Source: Zygnema cylindricum
Taxonomy: Eukaryota > Streptophyta > Zygnematophyceae > Zygnematales > Zygnemataceae
Assembly: GCA_037447655.1 (NCBI GenBank)
Contig: JBBHKE010000656.1
Coordinates: 62,001-126,000 of the forward strand
DNA: 64,000 nt
Direction of reading: 5' to 3'
The notes beneath the pieces were generated by a model. That model was not told the DNA's origin and ran no database searches. It worked only from the letters and a program-made list of their open reading frames with translations. This document shows positions 31,632-42,411 of the stretch, piece by piece. The position numbers were made by a program, and so were the translations under genes. How positions within the stretch are numbered: position 1 is the stretch's first letter; each line of letters opens with the position of its first letter.

Positions 31632-32586
31632 GGGCGTGTTCCCATGTGTTCAAGTAAGGGTTTTTTTCCGTCGCTTTCACAGAAAATGGGACTTCCAACG
31701 AGAAAATATTACGATGTACGAAAAATAGGCAAAAACACAAGTACATTTTGCGTCCCCTTGGAACTTGGAAGGTACGACAATTTTGCGTAATTATCATCGC
31801 GACCCACTTCCAGCTAATCTTCACACTTGTAATAGAATGAAATCACGATCTGATTTTAACCAAAATAACACCATATCGACGAAAAGAAAGCAGGTATTAC
31901 AAACGTGAAACTTCTTCGAATTTTTTTGAACGAGGGAGAGAACACGCTATTTTTTTCCATGCTCGTCACGCGCATGGACGTACAAAAATGACAAGCATGT
32001 ACGGAAAAAAAATCGTTGGGGTCTCGGACCTCCACTTTCATTCATGGGTCTTTTGCAAAAATATACAACGTCCTCGTCTCTCCCCGTCTTTTACATTTGA
32101 CCGCTCCTCTTTCTCTCATATTTAAATGGAATGCATCAAAAATAGTATCAAATGAAAGATATATCTTTTTCCTTGATTTTTAACATTTTTGGTCTCATTT
32201 TGATGGCGTATCGAATGATAAATGGTAAGAAAAAGAAATCGGGAAGCCATGGCAGAAAGTTTAAGTGTTGATGACGTCACAAGGTAGAATGACCTCGGGA
32301 TGCCACAAAACCCTAAACGTCTACAAATTCACAAAAACTCGACGTCTACAACCGTCGCCGTTTTTGTAGATGTCACTAATTTTAGGAAGTTTCGTAGTAG
32401 TCTACATTTCGTTTCGTACTATCGTAGGCTGTCGCATATTTTGTAGGCATCTACACCTGTCACATATTTGAAGTAATGAAGGCACAAGTAATGATTGACA
32501 TAGGAACACTTTGAAAAGTACACCGTAAAATCTGCGCTAAAATCCAAAGTAACGTTTCAAAGTTTCGGTTACATGGGAACACGCCC
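31632..32586. mobile_element. PIF/Harbinger-like non-autonomous element, 955 bp, TSD TAA
   Basis: Perfect 16-bp terminal inverted repeats GGGCGTGTTCCCATGT at 31632-31647 and, inverted, at 32571-32586. The flanking trinucleotide TAA (31629-31631 and 32587-32589) is the target duplication typical of the PIF/Harbinger superfamily. There is no reading frame of note inside. The interior is AT-rich and contains poly-A/T runs and a TCTACA-rich segment near 32330-32450. It lies 24 bp beyond the gypsy LTR end. Confidence 0.85.
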
Positions 32587-32589
32587 TAA

Positions 32590-33145
32590 GTTTTTATTTT
32601 CCGATTGCCGGTCTAAAAACGATAATCGAAAAGGTGTGCACCAGGAAATCATTAGTTAAATTAGTGGCGAGGAAAACATGCACGATTACACGCTAACAAA
32701 CGGTGTACTTTGCGGTTGCTTCCAAACAAATAGTTCGCACTAAAAATTCGCTAAAAATATCGCACTAAAATCTCATACAAAAATCGCGCACGGAAATTCT
32801 GCACATTTTCAGCATAAGTACCAGAACTCAAAATTGCATATTCCCATGTTGCCCATTCCGTACCAAAGAAGCATTTGCCTTTCTATTACGTTCTTTCCTT
32901 ATTCAATTTAGGGTTTGTAAATACATAATAAAGACAAGTGAAGCCTCTAGGTTTTACACTTTGTTGCTCTTTTTTTTTTTCAGCTAACCTCACGATTTTT
33001 AGGGGATTTAAGGTTTTAGTTTTTTTTTTTTTTTTTAGGGATTTGATTGGCAGATCCGATAAAAATCTTAAGGACTCGATCTTTTGTCGTTTCCCTATGG
33101 TCAGCTTTCTAAACTAAGATTTTTATCTTTTGGTGAGTCACACTT
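32590..33145. other. AT-rich intergenic DNA, no gene seen
   Basis: No coding or repeat structure apart from T-runs near 32970 and 33020. ACATAATAAA near 32922 could be a chance polyadenylation-like string. Confidence 0.5.
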
Positions 33146-33602
33146 TCTACTTTTCCCTCTTTCCCTCCTTCCCTCCTTCCTTCCTTCCCTCCTTCCCCCT
33201 CCTTTCCTCCTTCCCTCTTTCCCCCCTTCCCTCTTCCCTCCTTCCCTCCTTCCCTCCTTCCCTCCTTCCCCTCCTTCCCTCCTTCCCTCTTTCCCTCCTT
33301 CCCTCCTTCCCTCCTTCCCTCCTTCCCTCCTTCCCTCCTTCCCTCCTTCCCCCTCATTTCCTCCTTCCCTCTTTCCCCCCTTCCCTCTTCCCTCCTTCCC
33401 TCCTTCCCTACTTCCCTCCTACCCTCCCTCCCTCCTTCCCTCCTTCATTCTTTCCCTCCTTCCATCTTTCCCTCCTTCCTTCCTTCCCTCCTTCCCCCTC
33501 CTTCCCTCCTTCCCCCTCCTTCCCTCCTTTTCCCCCTCTTTCCCTCTTTCCCTCCTTCCCTCTTTCCCTTGTTTCCCCTCCTTCCCTCCTTCCCTCCTTT
33601 AC
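33146..33602 (+). repeat. Polypyrimidine microsatellite (CCCTCCTT)n
   Basis: About 455 bp of CCCTCCTT/CCCTCTTT units, entirely C and T apart from a few A bases near 33355 and 33409-33465. Long open frames here (Pro/Ser/Phe on plus, Lys/Arg/Glu/Gly on minus) are by-products of composition. Such mirror-type pyrimidine tracts can form triplex DNA. Confidence 0.95.
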
Positions 33603-33786
33603 TTTCTAACGCCTTGATGTGTTAACTTATTAACTTTTTAACTCATTTACCCGTTAATCTATTAACTCTTAAACTTATTAATCTCTTATTTTATTAACTC
33701 TTAGACTTATTTATTTATTATCTTTTGAGCTCTTAAAACTTAATCACTTAGTAAGTCATTAATTCAGTAACTCATGAACTCTTAAT
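33603..33786 (+). repeat. Degenerate TTAACTC minisatellite, left part
   Basis: Irregular repeats of TTAACTC/TTATTAACT (for example CTTATTAACTTTTTAACTC). The composite element at 33787 is inserted in it, and the same repeat resumes at 43763. Confidence 0.75.
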
Positions 33787-35131
33787 TGTTGATATTTGTG
33801 TATTTTCTAGGTCTGTATTAAGATAGAAAAAGAGTTGAGGCGGTCTGCCTCTAGCTCCCCTTCCCAAGCCCCCACACTTGTTGTAGTCACTAAAGGCTGG
33901 AAAGGGAGCTAGAGCCATGGCTACCTAAACTCTCTAGAGAAGACAGGGGGTGGATTAGGTAGATTTACCAAAATATACATGACGGACCCAGGAATTGATC
34001 CTGGTACCTACCGTTTGTCAAACCTCTGTAGCTGTCAACTTTAACCGTTAAGTCTAGAACTAGTGTTACGATATATTAGGTTTGATAAATATCTAAATAG
34101 TTACACGTAGATTAATTCGTTTAACGGGAAAAAGATACTTAGTACATAGATACAATTTAACTTAATACGGAGTACCGTACGGGGATGGAATGGATACCGC
34201 GTATTTGTTTCGCTATCGAAACAAATATCGCGCACCAATTTTCGACGGCTAAAATTAAATGCCGTTTTAAATCGGACGGCCACGATAAATGCCGAGATCA
34301 CGGAACACGTTTTTGGCGTTTGCAGACTTCACCACTTTGAATGACACGTGGCGACATTATACAGGTTGCGAAATCTCCGGAAAGGAACATAACAAATCCG
34401 GATGTGACAAATGTCACATTATAACATCATCGTACAATGTCCATACATAAAGTACTCCGGCACCTGTACTTTTTGTACGGTACCGTTTTTCTGACGTGGC
34501 ATGACCTGGCACCACGTGGAGGGATAAGATTTGGAAGCAGGAATGCCGGCGATTATAAGAGCGAATCCCGATGGGACATGTGTTGACTTTTTAGCCATGT
34601 CGTACGATGGCCTTACGAAAGGTACACCGACACATGTACCTTTATGTACTATACAGTAATTTGATTGGTCCGTACCTCAGTACTAGAGGGTTTAGAGAGG
34701 GGTTTATGACTTAGAATATTTCTGGTAGGTAGTTGGCTCTTCAAAGAGCACCTTGTATAAATGGCAAACTTTGGCCAGCCATAACTATTAAATCAGTTGA
34801 CCAATTTCAGTGATTCTTTTTGCTGCCGACTCAAGGTAGTCCAAGCTACACAAGAGTGTAGTCGGTCAGAGTCTTTGCCTGCCTGGGTGGCTGCATTTCT
34901 AAGGGAAAGTCAAAGTGGGTGAATGTGTCCAAATCTCATATTCTAACTTTGCATTCTGTAGTGAAACCGAGCACACAGAAAGTCTTATTTCAGAGGGGTA
35001 AAGCTGTAATGGGGTTCTGATTGTCAAGGGGTCAATCATTTGGGTTTATATTAACTTGGAGTCGGCATTATCTAGATTAGCTTCCTTTGGACCTGCGAAT
35101 TTTGTGTGGCAATGGCGCCCATAGAATTTCA
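33787..35131 (+). repeat. Family B 5' LTR of the composite element
   Basis: 1345 bp from TGTTGATATTTGTG to ATAGAATTTCA. It has the same module order as 23388-24697 but is clearly a different subgroup (for example CGTATTTGTTTCGCTATCGAAACAAAT near 34199). TATA context at 34752-34760. The ATG of gag is at 35112. Confidence 0.9.
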
Positions 35132-36962
35132 GGTTATGGGCCCACCATCTAGGGTGCCTATATTCGATGGAATAGACTTCACTTATTGGGAGTTTACAAT
35201 GGAGGGATTGCTTTTCGAGAAGCACTTATGGAGAATTGTTTCGGGAAAAGTGAGGTGTCTGCCACCGGGCTTTGGAGGAGCTCACTATAGAGAATCATTT
35301 GGGGCTGCCCAAAAAACCAACCGGAGTTCAGATGCAACGGAAGGTGAAGGGAAAATCATTACCGTGGAATGGGAAATACGGGAGAAGGATAAAGGGACAC
35401 CTATGGTGAGGGGAGCTAGGCTCTCAGCCACGGTTCCACTTGTGGGGGTTATAACTGAACAAAAAATTGAAGAAAATGATAAGAAAATTTGGGAATATAA
35501 AAACACTATAGCAAAACATCTCATACTTAGATATGTGTCTAAGTCCATAGTTATCACTCTTTTAAGTCTAACTAAGTCTTCGGAAATGTGAGAAACACTA
35601 ATTCATGTTTATAAGAGTGAGACTATACAGAGGTAGCAATTAGTAAAACAAGAAATAAAGGCCTATGTTTATAAAGGCGGTAGCATGATAGAGTTTTGCA
35701 ATGATATTGCTGCGTTATATGTTGAGCTAGCTAGTGCGGGATATGTAGAATCTGAGGAGAGGAATATTAATACACTAATCATGAAGCTCCTAGATGAGTA
35801 CGAAGACATTATTTACCGTATGGAGGGAATGGATGTCTCCTCATGGACTTGGAGCATTACCATGGGGATAATTCTTGTGAGGGAAAGCACTTTAGAGCTT
35901 CGTAGGGGAAGTGAAAAGGTGCTTGCATTTATTACTGGTGGTGATTGGCGAAAGCGTGATGTGAGGAACGGAGGTGACGAACGGAAGCGTGATGAGGGGA
36001 AGAAAGACAAAGGTAAACCTTTTCAGAACTTCGGTGGAAAGAGTGGGAGAGGAAAAGAAAAGGGAGCTTTGAAAAAAAGGGTTGGCTTTGCTTGTAGGAA
36101 ACTGGGTCACTATATGGAGGAGTGTCCTTGTTTGGAAGAACTTAGAAGTTGGTTTGTGAATGAGGAGGAAGAAAGGGAAGAGGAGAAAGAGGATGAAGAA
36201 ATCTTAGAGCTTCTTGATATTGGTAGAATGGAGAAGAGAGAAAAGTACACAGAAATTCCACGAAGGCAACAGTGTTCTTTTGGAGGTATAAGGGAAGTAA
36301 AGAGAGAGGAGGTACTAGAGGATGTTGAGGAGTGTAAAGTGTATGACTTAGAAATGAGAGAGTCAGATCTAGGCTCCATAAGTGAAAACGGGAAAAATAA
36401 AATTAATGAGGATAATTTTATAGGTATTTTGGAATTAGAAAACTGGTCGGAAAGGGAGACTTCAACGCATTCCGAGGAAAGGGGAGAAGTGAAACTCGAA
36501 GAGGAATATTTAATGAAAGGTTTAGTGGAGGAGAAATATTTATTGGGAATAAATTTAGAAAGTGAGAGTGGAAAGATATCCATGGGAGAGAGTGAGGAGA
36601 GTTTAATTTTTGGGGGTAATGGGTTTGACATCACTAAAGGGAGTGATGGTATTTATAAAGGTGCGCCTGTAAAAGGGTTAGCATCTGGGTGTGTATTGCA
36701 GATTGGAGATGGGGCTGGCTGTTTTTATCGCAAGAGGGAAATCCGTTTGTGTGTGGATGGAAAAGTGATGAGGTGGATAAAATATTTGCTCGGATTTATG
36801 GAAAGTGGGATGTTAAATAAAATGTGTGATGTAATTATTATTTCAGTTCATCTAATGCACAATGTTAAATACGAGAGCATTTTCATATGTTTCATAAAAA
36901 GAAAAGGAAAAAGAAAAAGAAAAAGGGGAGGGGGTGTTTGTTTACTTGTTTGTGGAAGTTGA
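35112..36962 (+). pseudogene. Second Gag with in-frame vestigial pol (family B)
   Basis: Collinear with 24678-26555 over the whole length. Stops are TGA at 35589 (in place of Trp) and TAG near 35633, one codon before the position of the amber stop in the sister copy. After these the frame is open for over 425 codons. The first zinc-knuckle Cys is changed (GFACRKLGHYMEEC). It retains EIPRRQQCSFGGIRE, KVYDL, EEKYLLGI, DITKGSDGIYKGAPVKG and SGCVLQIGDGAGC, and ends in a basic tail (KRKGKRKRKRGGG). Sharing of this odd architecture by two separate insertions shows a propagated family, not a one-off deletion. Confidence 0.85.
35132..35146 (+). promoter_or_regulatory. Half-tRNA-iMet primer-binding site
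   Basis: GGTTATGGGCCCACC directly after the LTR, as at 24698-24712. Confidence 0.75.
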
Positions 36963-36963
36963 A

Positions 36964-36973
36964 NNNNNNNNNN
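36964..36973. other. Assembly gap (10 N)
   Basis: Ten N bases follow the Gag stop codon. The purine tract and 3' LTR expected here are missing, so the true distance and what joins here are unknown. Confidence 0.99.
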
Positions 36974-37223
36974 CCCTCACCATGTTAACAATCGTAAAAG
37001 GTAGACCTTAAAGAGTTCGTATAATGGATATCGAAGAAACACTCATTCAGACTATTATAAGAAGGGGGATAGAGAGAGATAAACCTAGGGATTTTATATA
37101 AAACGGAGTGTATTTACGAAGTATAGTTTAGACGGGGATTCTAGAAAGAAGTCGGATAAATAGAAGAGGTTTCTGAATGAACTGTGTTCGTCTAGTAGGT
37201 GTATTTAACGTTATTTATACTGT
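36974..37223. other. Unassigned 250 bp after the gap
   Basis: No similarity to the other elements in this window is visible. Copia RT homology begins abruptly at about 37224 (EKGEKSKVCRLIKSLYGLKQ). Confidence 0.5.
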
Positions 37224-38412
37224 GGTGGAAAAAGGAGAAAAGAGCAAAGTCTGCAGGCTCATAAAATCCTTATATGGACTGAAGCAGGCTCTTCGACAAT
37301 GGAATAAAAAACTAGATGAGCTTCTCACCGATCTGGGATATATCCGAATCAGCTCTGACCATTCTATCTATATGTTTGAAGATGAGAATGGTGTCATATT
37401 TATTGCAATTTATGTGGATGATCTGCTTGTGTCAAGTAAGTCTTTGGAGAAGATAAATAGGCTGAAGAAAGATCTTAGGGGCAGATTTGATATGAAGCAT
37501 TTATGTGAGGCAAAATATATTTTAGGGATCCAAATAGAGAGAGATAGGGGGAAGAATATTATCAGACTTACTCACAAAGAAGCTATAGGTAATATGCTTG
37601 AGAAATTCCAGATGGAAAATGCTAACAATTGTACCACTCCCATGGATTTGAATAAAGTAAGTGATGGGAGTGTAGAAGGAGGAGTGATGATCTTAGACGA
37701 TCAGATGAGTCTAGAGGAGAGAGAGTTTATGAAATCTATCCCTTATAGACAAGTCGTAGGAAGTTTGATCTACTTTATAAATTGTACCAGGGCGGACATA
37801 GCTGCAGCAGTTGGAGTACATAGTAGGAGTCTTAATTATCCTAGAAAGCGAGACTAGGAGGCAGCCAAGAGAGTCATGAGATATATGGTTGGAACTAGAG
37901 AATTATGGTTGCATTTGGGAGGGGAGCACATTGATATCACCACTTGGAGTGATGCCATTTATGGGGATATGCCTATAAGAAGATGCACTTCTGGATATTT
38001 TTTGTATGTGGGGGAAGGTGCTTGCTGTTGGAGCAGTAAGCAACAAAAGGTGGTTGCTCAGTCTACTATAGAGGCCGAGTATATGACATCTTGTTCTGCT
38101 GTAAAAGAACTAATGTGGGTGAAGTCATTGTTACAAGAACTGGTATATATGAAGGAGGGAGTGCATGAAATCTTTTGCGATAATCAACTTGCAATCGCAA
38201 TTGCATTTAATCCAAAACACCATTTTAAAGACAAACATATGGACATAAGATTAAGCTTCGTAAGAGAAAAAGTTGAAAATAAAATTTTAAATCTTGTGTA
38301 TAGACCTGATGAAAAAATGGTGGCTGACATGATGACTAAACCCATGCCCTCTCCTAAATTAAAATATTGTTCAGGAAAAATGCCGGTTGAAAGAAAAAAA
38401 AAATTAGACTAG
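37224..38412 (+). pseudogene. Family A copia RT (C-terminal part) and RNase H
   Basis: Starts within RT, after the block that encodes MRQPEGFVEE in relatives. SKVCRLIKSLYGLKQALRQW, then IAIYVDDLLVSSKS (catalytic YVDD near 37410), ILGIQIERDRGKNIIRLTHK, then TAG at 37855-37857 in place of a Trp codon. RNase H follows with WSDAIYGDMPIRRCTSGYF, STIEAEYMTSCSAVKELMW and FCDNQLAIAI, ending DMMTKPMPSPKLKYC. One in-frame stop is the only lesion seen in this fragment. The front of the gene is absent. Confidence 0.88.
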
Positions 38413-38425
38413 AAAATAAGGGGAG

Positions 38426-39703
38426 TGTTGAAAATAAAAGATTTCTAGAGTATTTTCTAGGTTTAATAGGTTAGTATAAAAGAAAAGAAAAAGGACGGAT
38501 AGCCTTCCTCCACCTCCTCTCTCTAGCCCCCATACTTGTTGTAGTCACTGAAAGATAGAGAGGGTGGTTGATTCATGGTTGCCTTAGTTCAACAGGCAGT
38601 TATTTTTAGTAGGCTACTAAAAATATACTTGACGGACCCGGGATTTTATCCCGGTACCTTCGGATCGTCAAGTTGGCCGATAGCGATCAGCTTTATCCTA
38701 TAAGACTATAACCAATGCTAAATGGTATAGTATGTGATAGATATATATATCTATAAGGAGGAACAAATTCATTTAACTAAAACTCTATACGGCTTGCATA
38801 GATACAGTTTTATGAAAGTACGAAGTACGACACTTTTTCAAAACGAATACCACGCATTTTGTTTTAACTGCGAAATAAATATCGCGCAAGTATTTAAAAC
38901 GGCTAAGATTGCGTCCTGGTGCAAATCCAACGACGCACATCATCGCCGAAATCCCGGAGTGGTCGCTTTGGCGTTTTGTGACGTGGCATGACCTGGAGCC
39001 ACGTGGAGAGATGACATTCGGTCATAGGAATTCCAAGGAATGTACGGACGAGTGAAAAGCAGACACGCGTCTCCTTAATAGCCTTGTCGTACATAGGCCG
39101 TACAAAAGGTACACCGCCACTAGTACTTTTTGGTACGGTACAGTAATTTGATTGGTCTGTACTTTAGTAGATAGAAGTTATTAGAGGGAATCAGGACTTA
39201 GAAAATTTTGGTAGGCCACACCAGGTGACACGTGGCAACATGATATTGGATAGAGGCATCTTCGGGACAGACCATGGCAAACCCGGATATGGCAAGCGTC
39301 GTCTTCTTGGACATGTCGTACAATGGTCGTAAAAAAAGTTCTCCGGGCCAAGTACCTTTCTGTATTGTACAGTGATTAGATTGGCTCCGTACTTCATTAG
39401 TTTAGAGATTAGAAAGGGGTTAAGGACTTAGGAGGATTAAAAGTAGACGCTTCTCTCCCAAAGAGCTCCTGTATAAAAGGTCATTTTTGACCATTGATAA
39501 TTTACTACACAGGGGAGCAAGTTCAAGGATTCTTTTTGTAGAAGACTCAGGGGAGTTTGCTCTTCGAAAGGGTGAAGTCTGGTCAGTCTGTATTTTATGA
39601 AGGAGTCAGTAATACTCATACAAAGACTAAGGGATTGAGGCTATCGTAGGGGCTCCAAATAACCTGCCTACTTTGAGTACCAATGGAGTTCTTAGAGTTG
39701 CAG
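38426..39703 (+). repeat. A-related LTR
   Basis: Starts TGTTGAAAATAAAAG after the purine tract AAAATAAGGGGAG. It includes a perfect palindrome around TTTTTAGTAGGCTACTAAAAA (38607-38627) and the B-box complement GGGATTTTATCCC near 38641. The end is placed at AGAGTTGCA (39703), by analogy with ATTGCA ends; the segment from 39215 is more diverged, so the right boundary is uncertain. No primer site follows. Confidence 0.7.
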
Positions 39704-39730
39704 TTCTATCAGTTAAATGCAATATCTTAC

Positions 39731-40659
39731 TGCAATTCCGTGTCCTCCATTGGACTACAAAATTCAGGAAGCCTCTAGGTAGTTTTTAACTAACCCACTT
39801 TTAGCCACAACCATTGCTGCCCAAGCTCACAAATTGACAGTTTGATAGCACCCGTGTGCAGCTTGGACTCTCTTGAGTGCGTAGCAAAAAGAATTAGTGA
39901 AAACAGCCAACAAGCCGATTTGTTATGGGGTGGCAAAAATGCCAATTTATACAAACTCTCAATGAGAGAGGTGGCTGTCTACAAAAAGTTTCTAAGTCCC
40001 AAAACCCCTCTCTAAACCCCTATCTACTATAGTACAATCCAATCAGATTAGTGTACTGTACAAAAAAGTACTACGGCCGATGTACTTTCTGTACGACATG
40101 TGTACGATAAGGCCATTCAGTGGACGTTTGTCCACTTTTAACTCCTCTTTATGTTCTCCGAAATTCTCGTGACTGAATGTTATCTCTCCACGTGTCGCCG
40201 GGTCACGCCACGTCCAAAAACCACCAAAGTGACCATTACGAGATTTTGGTGGCGATATGTGCCGTCGGATCATAAACCGACATTTAATATTAGCCGTAGA
40301 AACAAATGTCGGATTCATTTGTTTCATGCGAGATCATGTTCGCACTATATACATGTTAGTTCTATGTTCCTTCATTCGTCATTCCGTTAATCGGATTCAG
40401 CATCATAACACAATTTAAATACTTATCATACCCTATGTATTTCAACGAACTCCTACAACAGACAGGTTAGAGGTGACGTCTACGCCTCGCTCTGCCGGTC
40501 GGAGGTTCGAGTCTTGTCGGACTCAACCTTTTGTTTAGAGTGATTTATGTCACTCTTTAGCTCTGCCTATGGAGCTAAGGTAGCCATGGCTCCACCACTC
40601 TTTCTCTCTTTCAGTGACTAGAACAAGAATGGGGACTAGAGAGAAGGGATGGAGGCAAG
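39731..40659 (-). repeat. Family A LTR (minus), lacking its first ~75 bp
   Basis: The plus strand begins TGCAATTCCGTGTCC, the complement of an A LTR end, and contains GGTTAGAGGTGACG and the B box GGTTCGAGTCT (about 40505-40515). It stops at GGAGGCAAGC and abuts the next LTR in opposite orientation. Confidence 0.82.
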
Positions 40660-41670
40660 CGTTCAATTATAATATTTATGAAGTATTTTCTAGGTCTGAA
40701 TAACTTAAGTGAAAACAAAAAAAAAAAGCGTAGGCAGGCTACCTCCACCTCTTTCCTCTCCATCCCCCATACTTTTTTTAGTCACTGAAGGAAAGATAGG
40801 GTGGCGGAGCCATGGATACCTTGGCTCCTTAGGCAGGTCAGAAAAAGTGACATAAGTCACTTCTAACAAAAAAGGTTGAGTCTCGTAGGACTCAAACCTC
40901 CGACCGGCAGAGCGAGGCATAGCCGTCAGCCTTAGCCGGTCTGTCGTTGAAGTTCGTTAAAGTACATGGGGTATGAGTAGTATTTAAATGTGTCATAATT
41001 CACTAATCCGATAAACAGAATTACGGATAAGTAACATAGAAACTAAATGAAATGTATTGCGAAAGTGAAACCGCACGTAACAAATTTACCGGACATTGGT
41101 TTTCAAAGACTAGCATTCAAAGCCGATTTGAACCTGACGGCACACATCATCGCCGAGATCCAGAATTGGTCGTTTTGGCGGTTTTCAAGCGTGACATGAC
41201 TTAGAGCCACGTGGCAGGATAATATTAGATATCCGGAATCCCTGGGAGCATAAGAGCGAGTTCGGGGGAGACAAACGTCCACTCAATGGCTAAGTCGTAC
41301 ACTGTCGGTACAGAAAATACACTAACCACATAACCTTTCTGTACTTTACAGTTCTCTGATTGGTTTGTACATTAGTAGATAGGGATTGTGAGAGGGGTTT
41401 AGGACTTAGAAAATTTAGGAGGTAGCCTTCTCTCTCCCACTCAGCTTGTATAGTTTTGGCATCTTTGCCACTTGATAACTAATCGCCTTGTTGGGCATTT
41501 TTCAGTTATCTCTTTTGCTGCGGACTCACGGAAGTCCGGACTGCATAGGGGTGCAGTTAGATTGCTTATTTTCCCACTTCGATATCTGTGATCCTAGCTA
41601 AAGAAGGGTTAGCCAGAAATTATCTAGAGGTTTCTTGATTATGTAGTCCAATGGAGGACACAGAATTGTA
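40660..41670 (+). repeat. Family A LTR (plus), head to head with the preceding LTR
   Basis: GTTCAATTATAATATTTATG, then GTATTTTCTAGGTCTG at the start; ...GGACACAGAATTGTA at the end, where CA is mutated to TA. The complement of the tRNA-like module is at 40877-40960. A primer site follows directly at 41671. Confidence 0.82.
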
Positions 41671-42411
41671 GGTTATGGGCCCACCCTTTAGGGTACCCAT
41701 CTTCAACAGATATGGTTTTATTTATTGGGAAGCCATGATGGTAGGGGCTTTGTGTGAAAAACGATAATGGGGTATCGTCAGTGGACAAGTGAAACGTCCA
41801 TCTCAGGGAATTCCACCAGGGTTTAGTGGAGTGAGATTTTTTGCACCAGTGTGTGCTCCAACGGAGGAGGTAAACAGCAAGGACAGCAGTGTGTCCAAAA
41901 AGGGGAAAGCGCAGGAAACACCACTTACTCCTATTGCCACAGTACTTGAAGCGGCGGTCGTGAAGTCTGAAGAAAACGATATTCAAATGTAGAAATGCAC
42001 AAACATGGCAGCCAGACACTTTCTTCTGAGGCATCTTACTCAAGCTTTGGTAACCTCCCATCTCCATATTTTCAATGCCGGGGACTTTAGGGAGACCTTA
42101 GTGGAGATCTATAGAGCCAATACCATTCAAGAGCTCTAGGTGGCTGAGCAACGGATAGGGGAGTATACTTACACAGGGAGGAAAATGCTAGACTATTGTA
42201 ATGACCTCTCTTGTTCGTATATGGAGATGGAGAGTGTCAGGTGGACCGGTAAAATGAAGATGAAAGTCAACACCCTCATCATAAAGTTGCCAACTGAGTT
42301 TGAGAACATAGTGTACCAAGTGCAGGAAATGGATGACAATTTGTGGAAGTGGAACACAGTGGTCCGGATGATACTTGTGAAGAGAACACTATCGAGATTC
42401 GGAGAGGAGGA
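41651..42411 (+). pseudogene. Family A gag N-terminal fragment
   Basis: ATG at 41651 inside the LTR. The frame reads MEDTEL, a TAG (Gln expected), then VMGPPFRVPIFN, and continues through GFIYWEAMMVGALCEKR, a stop, VSGQVKRPSQG and IPPGFSGVRF. Further stops lie at 41990 and 42137. After that comes the capsid segment ERQ-like AEQRIGEYTYTGRKMLDYCN, through TEFENIVYQVQEMDD to the codons for RFGEED. It is cut in mid-gene at 42411 by a family B LTR, before the zinc knuckle. Confidence 0.85.

Noticed and set aside
33084-33617. Long open frames of Pro/Ser/Phe (plus) and Lys/Arg/Glu/Gly (minus)
   Set aside because: They translate a (CCCTCCTT)n microsatellite; stop codons are absent because of composition.
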